This document shows positions 43,239-51,715 of a DNA stretch of 64,000 nucleotides, in pieces. The stretch spans positions 1 to 64,000 of the forward strand of contig CAWUKT010000019.1 in assembly GCA_963923035.1 (NCBI GenBank), given 5' to 3'. Numbering within the stretch: the stretch's first letter is position 1; the number at the start of each line of letters is the position of its first letter. Source of the stretch: CAWUKT01 sp963923035. GTDB lineage: Bacteria; Bacteroidota; Bacteroidia; J057; JADKCL01. The notes under the pieces were generated by a model. The model did no database searches. It was not told where the DNA came from and saw only the letters and a list, made by a program, of their open reading frames with translations. A program made the translations under genes and the position numbers.

Positions 43239-44213
43239 CTACTCCTCCTCTTCCACCTGCTTTTCCATTTCTTCCAGCTCCTCTTCCTCCTCGTCGATCC
43301 GCTTGTTCAGGAGGGAGACCAGCACCCCGAGCACCAGACTCACGCCAATGAACGTCAGGGAGAACCACTCGGGAAAATGTACGAAATGAATGGTGATCAG
43401 CTTCAGGGAAACGAAGACCAGGATGGCGAAGACGCTGTACTTGAGGTAGGCGAATTTCTCGAGCATGCTGGCCAGGAAGAAGTACAGCGAGCGCAGGCCC
43501 AGGATCGCGAAGATGTTCGAGGAGAAGACGAGGAAGGGATCGGTGGTGACGGACAAGATCGCCGGGATCGAATCCAAGGCAAACAACAGATCGGTCAATT
43601 CAATCATGATCAGGGCCGCGAACAGCGGGGTCGCCATGCGCACGCCCTGGCGCACGATGAAAAATTTCTCCCCGTCCAACTCCTCCGAAATACGGAGGAA
43701 TTTACTCAGGCGGGTCGTCCCTTTCGGCGCTTCCTCCTCCTTCTTGACCAGCATCCGAAATGCCGTAAACAGCAAAAACGCACCGAAGATATACGTCATC
43801 CAGCTGATCTTCTCGATCAGGACCACGCCCACGCCGATCATCACCCCGCGGAAGACAATCGCCCCGATGATCCCCCAAAACAGGGCCCTTTGCTGGTATT
43901 TCAGCGGAATGCTGAAGGAAGCGAAGATCATCGCGATCACAAACAGGTTGTCGACGGAGAGGGACAATTCGATGAGGTAACCGGTGATGTACTTGAACAC
44001 GGCGTCCTCGGCGTCCACCGTATGCGGATTGGACATCCAGCCCTTCTGGTAGATGAGGTAGACAGCAAAGGAAAATGCCCCCGCGATGGAAATCCAAAAG
44101 ACGGTCTCAATCGCCGCCCGGCGATTGCTGGGAGCGTGGCCCTTCCGGTGGAAGACCAGCAGGTCCAGGGCCAGCAATACGAGGATGAACGTGATGAGTA
44201 TGAACCAAACCAT
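43239..44213 (-). CDS. TerC-family membrane protein (Alx-like)
   Basis: 324 residues, nine membrane segments. Conserved acidic TerC motifs: ELSLSVDNLFVIAMIF (residues about 77-92) and MIELTDLLFALDSIPAILSV (about 195-214). The first binds metal in the membrane. Alx of E. coli is pH-controlled and exports Mn(II); TerC members confer tellurite resistance. The C-terminal tail is acidic (IDEEEEELEEMEKQVEEEE). No ter gene cluster nearby, so manganese or metal homeostasis is likelier. The yybP-ykoY riboswitch typical of alx in Proteobacteria is not evident upstream. Confidence 0.9.
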   Translation of the reverse strand: MVWFILITFILVLLALDLLVFHRKGHAPSNRRAAIETVFWISIAGAFSFAVYLIYQKGWMSNPHTVDAEDAVFKYITGYLIELSLSVDNLFVIAMIFASFSIPLKYQQRALFWGIIGAIVFRGVMIGVGVVLIEKISWMTYIFGAFLLFTAFRMLVKKEEEAPKGTTRLSKFLRISEELDGEKFFIVRQGVRMATPLFAALIMIELTDLLFALDSIPAILSVTTDPFLVFSSNIFAILGLRSLYFFLASMLEKFAYLKYSVFAILVFVSLKLITIHFVHFPEWFSLTFIGVSLVLGVLVSLLNKRIDEEEEELEEMEKQVEEEE

Positions 44214-44322
44214 AATTCGAATTTGCGAAAATCTACGGCATCTGAGCCAGGGACCAGAAGAATATGATAAATCTTATCCATGCAGGTGATTTCAACTGGA
44301 AAAGCTGCTAATTTCAAGCAGC

Positions 44323-45081
44323 ATGGAACATTGGGAGCTGCTTGCCTTCTTCTTCGGGATCGCCCTGCTGTACGCCTCGGTGGGCTTTGGCGGCGGGAGC
44401 AGCTACCTCGCGGTCCTCGCCCTCTACGGGCTCGATTACCGCACCATCAGGTCCACGGCCCTGCTCTGCAACCTCGTCGTCGTCACGGGCGGCACCCTCA
44501 TCTACCAGCGCGCTGGCCACGCCAAATGGCGCAAGATGATCCCCATTGTTGCCGCCGGGCTTCCGATGGCCTTTCTCGGCGGCACCATTCGCCTTTCCCA
44601 GCCCCTGTTCTTCCTCATCCTCAGCATCACCCTCATCGCCGCCGCATTGCTCCTCGTCCGGCAATCCCTCTTCCTTCCTTCCGGAGATGACGAAATCCGT
44701 TCCACGCCAGTGCTCATCAACATTAGCCTCGGAGGCGGTATCGGCTTCCTGGCCGGGCTCGTCGGAATTGGAGGTGGGATATTTCTATCTCCCCTGCTCA
44801 ACCTCCTTCGATGGGACCGTCCTTCGACCATCGCCGCAACGGCCAGCTTCTATATCCTGGTGAATTCCCTCGCGGGATTGGCCGGGCAACTGACCCAGGC
44901 AGATTTCGACATGGATTGGGGGCTGACGGGTCTGCTCATTGCGGCGGTCTTCCTGGGGGGACAGATCGGGTCGCGGGTGGGCGCAAAATGGCTTCCCGCC
45001 CGCTGGATACGGCTGGGAACGGCGGGCCTGGTCCTTTTCGTGGGTATCCGGATCTTACTGGCTTACCTCGGCCAGGGCTAA
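44323..45081 (+). CDS. TauE/SafE-family anion exporter
   Basis: 252 residues with 7-8 membrane segments. Two repeated halves with the family pattern: ALLYASVGFGGGSSYLAVLA with the G-GGS turn, then RSTALLCNLVVVTGG; second repeat LINISLGGGIGFLAGLVGIG, GIFLSPLLNLLRWDRP and AATASFYILVNSLAGLAGQL. The family transports sulphite, sulphoacetate or similar anions out of the cell. Divergent from TerC with 109 bases between the starts and convergent with metK. Confidence 0.9.
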   Translation: MEHWELLAFFFGIALLYASVGFGGGSSYLAVLALYGLDYRTIRSTALLCNLVVVTGGTLIYQRAGHAKWRKMIPIVAAGLPMAFLGGTIRLSQPLFFLILSITLIAAALLLVRQSLFLPSGDDEIRSTPVLINISLGGGIGFLAGLVGIGGGIFLSPLLNLLRWDRPSTIAATASFYILVNSLAGLAGQLTQADFDMDWGLTGLLIAAVFLGGQIGSRVGAKWLPARWIRLGTAGLVLFVGIRILLAYLGQG

Positions 45082-45110
45082 AAAACAAAAGGCCACCCGA
45101 GGGCAGCCTT
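45082..45110 (-). terminator. Terminator after metK
   Basis: On the minus strand the stem AAGGC(TG)CCC...GGG(TG)GCCTT is followed by TTGTTTTTT. The stem has a 2-base internal bulge. It lies directly after the TauE stop on the other strand. Confidence 0.6.
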
Positions 45111-45136
45111 GCTGTAACTTTATATTTGATCCGAGA

Positions 45137-46450
45137 TCAGATGCCGAAGGTGGCTTTGACCTGGTCGACGTAATCAAGTTTTTCCCAACCGAAGAACTGA
45201 ACATTCTTCATTTCCTGGGTCCGGATTTCTTTTTTCACGCCATTTTCCTCGACTACCTGCACGTAGTTGACCGGAACTTCCTTTTCGAAGGGCTCGCGGC
45301 CCAAGTGTCCGTAGGCAGCAGTTTCAGAGTAAATGGGATTGAGCAACTGGAAACGCTCGGTGATGGCCTTGGGACGCAGGTCGAAGATTTCGTTGACCTT
45401 GGAAGCGATCTCGGCGTCGGAGATGCCCAACTGGGAGGTGCCGTAGGTGTTCACGTAGACGGAAACCGGACGGGCAACCCCAATGGCGTAGGAGACCTGG
45501 ACCAATACTTCTTCGGCGACACCGGCTGCAACCAGGTTCTTGGCCACGTGGCGGCTGGCGTAGGCGGCGGAACGGTCCACTTTGGACGGGTCCTTGCCGG
45601 AGAAGGCACCACCACCGTGGGCACCACGGCCACCGTAGGTATCGACGATGATCTTACGACCCGTCAGCCCTGCGTCACCGTGGGGACCTCCAATGACAAA
45701 TTTGCCGGTGGGGTTGATGTGGTAAATGGTCTCCTGGTCAAGCAATTCGTTCGGGATGATGCGGGGGATCAGGATATTGACCATATCTTCCTTGATCTGG
45801 CCCAGCATGAGGTCTTCCCGCTCCTTTTTGCTCAGATCGGGGTGGGTAGTTTCGTTGACGAATTCGTCGTGCTGGGTGGAGATGACGACGGTATGTACGC
45901 GGATCGGCTTGTCGTTGTCGTCGTACTCAATGGTTACCTGGGCCTTGCTGTCCGGACGGAGGTAGCCGATTTTGTCGGATTCTTCGCGGCGGATGCGGGC
46001 GAGTTCCCGCAGCAGGTTGTGGGAGTAGTAGAGGGCCATGGGCATGTAGGAATCGGTTTCGCGGGTCGCGTAACCGAACATCATTCCCTGGTCACCAGCT
46101 CCCTGGTCAAGGTCAATTCCTTCGCCTTCGTTGACTCCCTGTGCGATGTCCGGCGACTGGCTGTGCAGGGCGACGAGCACACCACAACTGTCAGCGTCAA
46201 ACTGATAGGCATCACTGGTATACCCAATTTTACGGATGGTATCGCGCACGATTTCCTGGATTTCCACGTAGGCCTTGGTGGTGACTTCACCGGCCACAAC
46301 CACCTGGCCGGTGGTCACAAGCGTTTCACAAGCAACCCGGGAACCGGGGTCCTGAGCGAGCAAAGCATCCAAAATGGCATCGGAAATCTGATCAGCAATC
46401 TTGTCGGGATGTCCCTCAGAGACTGATTCTGAGGTAAATAAGTATGACAT
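45137..46450 (-). CDS. metK: S-adenosylmethionine synthetase
   Basis: 437 residues. Motifs in order: SVSEGHPDKIADQISDAILD (His14 and Asp16), DQGAGDQGMMFGYATRET (GAGDQG signature), IINPTG-type block NPTGKFVIGGPHGDAGLTGR, and GGRGAHGGGAFSGKDPSKVD with the phosphate-binding Lys. Makes S-adenosylmethionine from methionine and ATP in the cytoplasm. Slightly longer than the E. coli enzyme (384) owing to inserts near 150-200, as usual in Bacteroidota. A promoter of the lineage type lies upstream (46497-46526). No SAM riboswitch is seen. Confidence 0.97.
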   Translation of the reverse strand: MSYLFTSESVSEGHPDKIADQISDAILDALLAQDPGSRVACETLVTTGQVVVAGEVTTKAYVEIQEIVRDTIRKIGYTSDAYQFDADSCGVLVALHSQSPDIAQGVNEGEGIDLDQGAGDQGMMFGYATRETDSYMPMALYYSHNLLRELARIRREESDKIGYLRPDSKAQVTIEYDDNDKPIRVHTVVISTQHDEFVNETTHPDLSKKEREDLMLGQIKEDMVNILIPRIIPNELLDQETIYHINPTGKFVIGGPHGDAGLTGRKIIVDTYGGRGAHGGGAFSGKDPSKVDRSAAYASRHVAKNLVAAGVAEEVLVQVSYAIGVARPVSVYVNTYGTSQLGISDAEIASKVNEIFDLRPKAITERFQLLNPIYSETAAYGHLGREPFEKEVPVNYVQVVEENGVKKEIRTQEMKNVQFFGWEKLDYVDQVKATFGI

Positions 46451-46496
46451 AGGACGAATTTAACCTTGAGTTCTTCCAGTTAATTTTAAGAGGCTA

Positions 46497-46526
46497 CAAA
46501 GTTAAGTACAATTCACAAAAAGCAAA
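46497..46526 (-). promoter_or_regulatory. Bacteroidota-type promoter of metK
   Basis: -7 box TAACTTTG (plus-strand 46497-46504) and -33 TTTG (plus-strand CAAA 46523-46526) with an 18-base spacer, one base shorter than the usual 19. The -7 box lies 47 bases from the ATG at 46450. Confidence 0.55.
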
Positions 46527-46589
46527 GGGGTCCGGACCGATTATTTCGGAGATAGATGTTGAAACGTCGAATGGGGATAAAACAGATTC

Positions 46590-47366
46590 TCAGCGGGTAC
46601 AAATGAAGATTTTGCCCCCGTCAGTGGCGCCGACCACGCCGATGACGCCTCCCTTTCGGCCCTCGGAAATTCGGCAGACCTGGGAGCCAGGTCGGGTATA
46701 GCGCAAAGCCGTCTCATTGGCGCCAATGGTGAAGAAGCGCACCGAGCTTCCGTCGTCGATGCAGTACTTGATTGCGGTCGTACAGGTGTTCTTCAAGGAA
46801 ACGCTAACTGTTCCGGCCGGACGTTGGTCCACCATCGGCCGGGGATTGCTCGCTGCCTGCCGCTCTTCGCGGGCCCGTTCCGCCGCTTTCACGGCCTCCT
46901 CGCTCTCGTATTGAGTTTGGTGGGCTTGCATTTGGGCTTCCACTGCTTTGCGGATCGAATCGGCTTGTTGCCGCGCCCGCTGTTCCTCAGCGGCCCGCTT
47001 TTCCTTCTGCGCCGCTTTTTCCTGCTCCCGCTGCGCCCAATACGCCGCCCGGTCATCTCCCCCACTGTCCTTCTTGTTCGCCGCAAACCGACTCCGATTT
47101 CCCTTCACCTGCGCCTTCAAAGCCCCCAACTCATAGGCCGGGTCCTTCTTTTCGATGTTTTCCACTGCCGCCTCCGCCTTCTTCAAATAGCTCTCGTAGC
47201 GGGTCTGGTAGGACGTATTGTCCCAATCTGGGGCCGCATCGAGCTTGGCCAGCATCTTGAGGCTGGAATTCAGGCGGCTGATGTCGCTCTGGGCCGGACT
47301 TTGGGCCAGCAGCGAAGGGGAAGACAGGAGCAAAAGGGCGATCGGGAGCCAGAAAATGTGCTTCAT
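46590..47366 (-). CDS. Exported coiled-coil protein of unknown function
   Basis: 258 residues from ATG 47366 (MKHIFWLPIALLLLSSPSLL, signal peptide). Residues 25-175 are highly helical and charged with heptads (QREQEKAAQKEKRAAEEQRA, QQADSIRKAVEAQMQAHQ) and should form a coiled coil. Residues 185-258 form a small Cys-containing beta domain: LKNTCTTAIKYCIDDGSSVR and QVCRISEGRKGGVIG, reminiscent of a surface-exposed beta-sandwich. Divergent from trmB, sharing the 105-base gap. Confidence 0.7.
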   Translation of the reverse strand: MKHIFWLPIALLLLSSPSLLAQSPAQSDISRLNSSLKMLAKLDAAPDWDNTSYQTRYESYLKKAEAAVENIEKKDPAYELGALKAQVKGNRSRFAANKKDSGGDDRAAYWAQREQEKAAQKEKRAAEEQRARQQADSIRKAVEAQMQAHQTQYESEEAVKAAERAREERQAASNPRPMVDQRPAGTVSVSLKNTCTTAIKYCIDDGSSVRFFTIGANETALRYTRPGSQVCRISEGRKGGVIGVVGATDGGKIFICTR

Positions 47367-47471
47367 GGTGGGTAAAGAGAAATGAATCAACAAACCATTC
47401 TGACTAAATATGCACAATTATTGGGGGATGGAGAAGGGAAACGGACAAATGGAATGGCTATATTTGCCGGC

Positions 47472-48212
47472 ATGGGTCGAAAAAAGTCTATCAAGAAGGA
47501 AGAATTCAACGATTTGCCGAACTGTTTCAATGCAGATGAGACAATGAAGGGGCGCTGGGCGGAGCATTTTGGCAATGGAAATCCGATCATTGTAGAGCTG
47601 GGGTGTGGCAAAGGCGATTTGGCGCTGGGGCTGGCCCAGGCGCACCCGGAGATCAACTATATCGGCGTGGACATCAAGGCCACCCGGATGTGGACCGGCG
47701 CCCGCCGGGCCCTGGAAGAAGGTACGGAGAACCTTGCTTTCCTGCGCTGCGATATCCACGGCATCAGCTCTTACTTCGCCCCCGGAGAGCTCGACGGCAT
47801 TTGGATTACATTTCCCGACCCCTTTCCGCGCAAAAAGCAGACCAAGAACCGCATGGTCAACGAGCGCTTTCTGATCCAGTACGCCCGCATCCTGAAGCCG
47901 CCGGGACAAATCTGGTTCAAATCGGACAACAACAGCTTCTTTGAATATGCGTTGGAGCATTTTGAGGCCCTGAACGCGGCCCAAATCTTTGACATCAAGG
48001 TGCAGGCCCAGACCCGGGACCTCCACGCCTCCGACCTCAAAAATGCCGACAATGGCATCACCACCGACTTTGAGCGCCGCTTCCTGGACATTGGGAAGAC
48101 CATCAACTACATGCAATTCCTCATCCAGGCGGGGCCGCAGATCGAAGACTTCCCGCTGGACGAGAAAGTTTCCCTGGACCCCACGGAGAAGGCTCCGCGG
48201 TTGCGCCATTGA
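47472..48212 (+). CDS. trmB: tRNA (guanine-N7-)-methyltransferase
   Basis: 246 residues from ATG 47472 (MGRKKSIKKEEFNDLPNCFN). SAM-binding motif I IIVELGCGKGDLALGLAQ, then YIGVDIKATRMWTGARRA, FLRCDIHGI and the TrmB signature ITFPDPFPRKKQTKNRMVNE. The Asp-Pro-(W/F)-P motif is catalytic. Makes m7G46 in the variable loop of tRNA with S-adenosylmethionine as donor. Residue GITTDFERRFL is the conserved Thr-x-x-Glu at the end. An upstream in-frame extension was rejected. Confidence 0.95.
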   Translation: MGRKKSIKKEEFNDLPNCFNADETMKGRWAEHFGNGNPIIVELGCGKGDLALGLAQAHPEINYIGVDIKATRMWTGARRALEEGTENLAFLRCDIHGISSYFAPGELDGIWITFPDPFPRKKQTKNRMVNERFLIQYARILKPPGQIWFKSDNNSFFEYALEHFEALNAAQIFDIKVQAQTRDLHASDLKNADNGITTDFERRFLDIGKTINYMQFLIQAGPQIEDFPLDEKVSLDPTEKAPRLRH

Positions 48213-48442
48213 GGCCATTTCTCCTTTTCATTTCCAATCGCCCTTCCATTTGTTTCCCTGCATTTCCCTCTCCAGGGACACTTTTTTCATGCCCAAAGTT
48301 TCTTTCCCCCTCATTTTTCTAGCCCCTCCGGCTCAACTCCTCTCATTTGCATCCTTCCCCCTTGAATTCACTGCTCAATTCTCCCAACTCCAGCTTCAAA
48401 TTGGTACATTGCAATTGAGCGATCTTTTTGCCAATACCTTCC

Positions 48443-49849
48443 ATGAACATCATACACATCAGCGCCGAATGCTATCCCATCGCCAAGGTGGGCGGTCTGG
48501 GGGATGTGGTGGGAGCCCTGCCCAAATACCAGGAAAAAGCGGGGCATTCCTCCCGAGTCATTCTCCCATTTTACCTCAATCGCTATACGGACGCCCACAA
48601 TTTCGAGACTGAATTCATTGGGCACATCAAAATGGGCGGGGAAAAGATTCCCTTTTCTCTGGTCCGGTCCCAGGACGACAAGCTCGAAGTTGATGTGTTG
48701 ATGGTGAAAATTCCGGACCTGCTCAGCACGGATTATGTGTATTCGTTCGACGATTCCAAGCGGTTCCTCGCCTTTTCGTTGGCGGCCCTGACCTATATCG
48801 TGGAACAGGAAACGATGCCGGATGTGGTGAATTGCCACGACCACCATACGGGCCTGGTTCCCTTTATGATGAGCCATTGCACCGCCTTTGCGAAGCTGAA
48901 AGAAACGCCGTCCATCCTGACCATCCACAATGCCCAGTACCAGGGCTGGTTTTCGCATGACAAGCTCCATTGGCTGCCCGAATTTCCCTTGCAGCACGTC
49001 GGATTGCTGGATTGGGATGGGCAAATCAATCCCCTGGCGTGTGGCATCAAGTGTGCCTGGGGCGTCAATTCGGTCTCACCCGGCTACATGGAAGAAATGA
49101 TGCAGCAGGCCAATGGCCTGGACGGGCTTATCCGGCACGAGCGGGCCAAGTGCCGGGGCATCCTCAATGGCGTCGATTTCGACGTGTGGAACCCCGAAAC
49201 AGACGCCTACCTACCGGCCAATTTTGACGCCCAATCGGTCCCCACTGGCAAATGGGCCAATAAACAATGGCTCTGCAAGGAATTCCAACTCGACGATCAA
49301 CTGCCGCTGTTTGTGTTCATTGGGCGGTTGGTGTATGAAAAAGGAGCGGATGTCCTGGTGGAGGTGCTGGACCATATCTTGTCCTCGCACGAGCTCAGTG
49401 TCATCATGCTGGGATCGGGAGACCCGCAGCTGGAAACCCAGCTCACGGCGCTCAAGGATCGCTTTCCCGGCAATTACAATACCTTCATTGGCTACAACGA
49501 GGAATTGTCCCACCGGCTTTACGCCGGCGGTGATTTCCTGCTGATGCCTTCGCGCGTGGAACCCTGCGGGCTCAACCAGATGTACGCCATGCGCTACGGG
49601 ACCTTTCCCATTGTGCGCAGCGTCGGTGGCCTGAAGGATACCGTGATCGACCTGGAAGACGATGGTTTTGGCATTCGCCACGCGGAAGTGAGCGTGGGGG
49701 ACATCGCCCAAGCCATCGAGCGGGCGCTCGACCTGTGGCAGAACCAGGAAAAAGTCGCCAAACTCATCCGACGGATGATGGCCATCGACAACTCCTGGGA
49801 GCGTTCTTCCGAACAATATTTGAAATTCTACCAATCCTATATTCTGTAA
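48443..49849 (+). CDS. glgA: Glycogen synthase (starch synthase type)
   Basis: 468 residues from ATG 48443 (MNIIHISAECYPIAKVGGLG). The N-terminal K-V-G-G-L motif of GT5 synthases binds ADP-glucose. Further blocks: VVNCHDHHTGLVPFM, TIHNAQYQGWF, CAWGVNSVSPGYMEEM; C-terminal domain FIGRLVYEKGADVLVE and LLMPSRVEPCGLNQMYAMRY, where the E-P-C-G-L-x-Q motif is diagnostic. Elongates alpha-1,4 glucan from ADP-glucose. glgC follows after 2 bases, in one operon. Confidence 0.94.
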   Translation: MNIIHISAECYPIAKVGGLGDVVGALPKYQEKAGHSSRVILPFYLNRYTDAHNFETEFIGHIKMGGEKIPFSLVRSQDDKLEVDVLMVKIPDLLSTDYVYSFDDSKRFLAFSLAALTYIVEQETMPDVVNCHDHHTGLVPFMMSHCTAFAKLKETPSILTIHNAQYQGWFSHDKLHWLPEFPLQHVGLLDWDGQINPLACGIKCAWGVNSVSPGYMEEMMQQANGLDGLIRHERAKCRGILNGVDFDVWNPETDAYLPANFDAQSVPTGKWANKQWLCKEFQLDDQLPLFVFIGRLVYEKGADVLVEVLDHILSSHELSVIMLGSGDPQLETQLTALKDRFPGNYNTFIGYNEELSHRLYAGGDFLLMPSRVEPCGLNQMYAMRYGTFPIVRSVGGLKDTVIDLEDDGFGIRHAEVSVGDIAQAIERALDLWQNQEKVAKLIRRMMAIDNSWERSSEQYLKFYQSYIL

Positions 49850-49851
49850 GC

Positions 49852-51117
49852 ATGTACAAAAACAAGGTTCTTGCCATCATTTTGGGGGGAGGCCAGGGAA
49901 CCCGACTCTACCCCTTGACCGAGACCCGGTCCAAGCCCGCTGTCCCCATCGCCGGTAAGTACCGGCTGGTCGACATCCCCATTTCGAACTGCATCAATTC
50001 GGACATCACCCGGATGTTTGTCCTTACCCAGTTCAATTCGGCCTCGCTCAACCGGCACATCAAGAACACTTACAATTTCAGCTTCTTTACCTCCGCGTTC
50101 GTGGACGTATTGGCGGCCGAGCAGACGATTGAGAACAAGAATTGGTTCCAGGGCACGGCGGACGCCGTGCGCCAGAGCATGCGCCACTGCTTGCGGCACG
50201 ATTTTGACTATGCGCTCATCCTCTCCGGGGACCAGTTGTACCAGATGGACTACAACGACATGATCACGGCCCACGTCGAAAACAATGCTGAAATCACGGT
50301 AGGAACCATTCCTGTCACCCAGAAGGAGGCGACGGCATTTGGGATCATGAAGACCAATGACGCGGGCACCATCACCACCTTTGTGGAGAAGCCCCCGCTG
50401 GACCAGTTGGAAGGGCTGGACTCGGAAGTCAGCGCCGAAATGCAGGCCGAAGGCAGAATTTACCTGGCTTCTATGGGCATCTATGTCTTCAACCGGGATG
50501 TCCTCGTCAAACTCATGGAAGACGAAACCACGGTTGATTTTGGCAAGGAAATCATCCCCCAATCGATCACCGACCACCGCGTCTTCAGCCATCCCTACGA
50601 AGGCTATTGGACGGACATCGGGACCGTTTCTTCCTTCTTCGAAGCCAACATCGACCTGACCCGCGAAAGCCCCAAATTCAATTTCCACCTCCGCAACAAG
50701 CCCATTTTCTCCCGGGCCCGCATGCTTCCCCCTTCCAAGGTCTTCCAGACGGATATGAATGGCGCGGTCATCTCCGATGGCTGCATCATCTACGCCAAGC
50801 GCCTGGCCAATACCATGGTCGGTATCCGGTCCTTCATCGGGAAGGACGCCGAACTGGAGAATACCCTGATGATGGGCAGCGATTATTATGAGGATCCGGA
50901 AGAATTGGACCAACAGAAGATCATTCCCATGGGTGTGGGTGAAGGGTCGATCATCAAAAACGCCATTCTGGATCGGAATGTGCGGATTGGAAAGAATGTG
51001 CAGATCATAGGCGGAGATCATCTGGAAGACCAGGAAGCCGAGACCTATGTGATCAAAGACGGGCTCGTCGTGGTCCGGTACAAGGCGGTCATTCCGGACA
51101 ATTTTGTGATCAAGTGA
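49852..51117 (+). CDS. glgC: Glucose-1-phosphate adenylyltransferase
   Basis: 421 residues from ATG 49852. It opens MYKNKVLAIILGGGQGTRLY, with nucleotide motif GGGQGTRLYPLTETRSKPAV and IAGKYRLVDIPISNCINS. Catalytic Asp in ILSGDQLYQMDY; EKPPLDQL in VEKPPLDQ; C-terminal left-handed beta-helix at about 310-421 (KNAILDRNVRIGKNV). Makes ADP-glucose for the GlgA product upstream, the rate-limiting step of glycogen synthesis. Two bases separate it from glgA. Confidence 0.95.
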   Translation: MYKNKVLAIILGGGQGTRLYPLTETRSKPAVPIAGKYRLVDIPISNCINSDITRMFVLTQFNSASLNRHIKNTYNFSFFTSAFVDVLAAEQTIENKNWFQGTADAVRQSMRHCLRHDFDYALILSGDQLYQMDYNDMITAHVENNAEITVGTIPVTQKEATAFGIMKTNDAGTITTFVEKPPLDQLEGLDSEVSAEMQAEGRIYLASMGIYVFNRDVLVKLMEDETTVDFGKEIIPQSITDHRVFSHPYEGYWTDIGTVSSFFEANIDLTRESPKFNFHLRNKPIFSRARMLPPSKVFQTDMNGAVISDGCIIYAKRLANTMVGIRSFIGKDAELENTLMMGSDYYEDPEELDQQKIIPMGVGEGSIIKNAILDRNVRIGKNVQIIGGDHLEDQEAETYVIKDGLVVVRYKAVIPDNFVIK

Positions 51118-51225
51118 CGGAAAAGAAGTGAACGCGGATTTTGGGGAAGCAATAAATGAATCCTAACTTTTGGGGGCTGGCCAGTGGTGGTTGGCATTTC
51201 TCCGAATCCAAAACCGAATTGAACG

Positions 51226-51639
51226 ATGGCTGACAACAAGCAATTCATTTGCCAGGGAAAAGGGTACGACGCGCTGTATACCTGGCGGGACAAGCGAAAG
51301 CTCTGCTGGCAGGACGGCTACGATGTGGTCTTCACACTGCGGGAAAACAAGTATATCTGCTACGGCGCGGGCTACGATGCCACCTGGACGGTCCGCGACA
51401 GCAACAGCCGGATCGACTTGTGCCGCGGAACCGATTACAACGCCGCTTTCTGCCTCCGCGATGACATCTACATCAACATGGGCAAGGGCCATTCCACGAT
51501 GTACACCATCAAAAACAACAATGCCTACATCGGCATCTACGATGGCCGGGGCCACAATATCCTCTATTGTGTCCGCAATGGTCCCCTCACGACCATTGAA
51601 ATGTTCGCCTCCCTCATCGCGGTCGGCGCACTCAAATGA
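51226..51639 (+). CDS. Six-repeat small protein of unknown function
   Basis: 137 residues built from six repeats of 18-20 residues: QFICQGKGYDALYTWRDKR (6-24), KLCWQDGYDVVFTLRENK (25-42), YICYGAGYDATWTVRDSNSR (43-62), IDLCRGTDYNAAFCLRDDI (63-81), YINMGKGHSTMYTIKNNN (82-99), IGIYDGRGHNILYCVRNG (102-119). Each is hydrophobic-C/G-x-G-(Y/H)-D/N-A-x-(Y/F/W)-T-(V/L/I)-R-D, two short beta strands. A closed beta fold such as a lectin-like trefoil or prism is inferred. No signal peptide, so cytoplasmic. I recognise no family. It is followed by a bidirectional terminator. Confidence 0.7.
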   Translation: MADNKQFICQGKGYDALYTWRDKRKLCWQDGYDVVFTLRENKYICYGAGYDATWTVRDSNSRIDLCRGTDYNAAFCLRDDIYINMGKGHSTMYTIKNNNAYIGIYDGRGHNILYCVRNGPLTTIEMFASLIAVGALK

Positions 51640-51659
51640 GACCATTTGACTTCAACGCA

Positions 51660-51697
51660 TAAAAAAACCGGGGCCGCAAAGCCCCGTTTTCTATTTC
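51660..51697. terminator. Bidirectional terminator between the repeat protein and nuoD
   Basis: 6-bp stem CGGGGC/GCCCCG (51669-51686), loop CGCAAA, with A-run on the left and T-run on the right. It serves both the plus-strand repeat protein and the minus-strand nuoD. Confidence 0.8.
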
Positions 51698-51715
51698 TGA
51701 GCGGTCAGGAACCGC

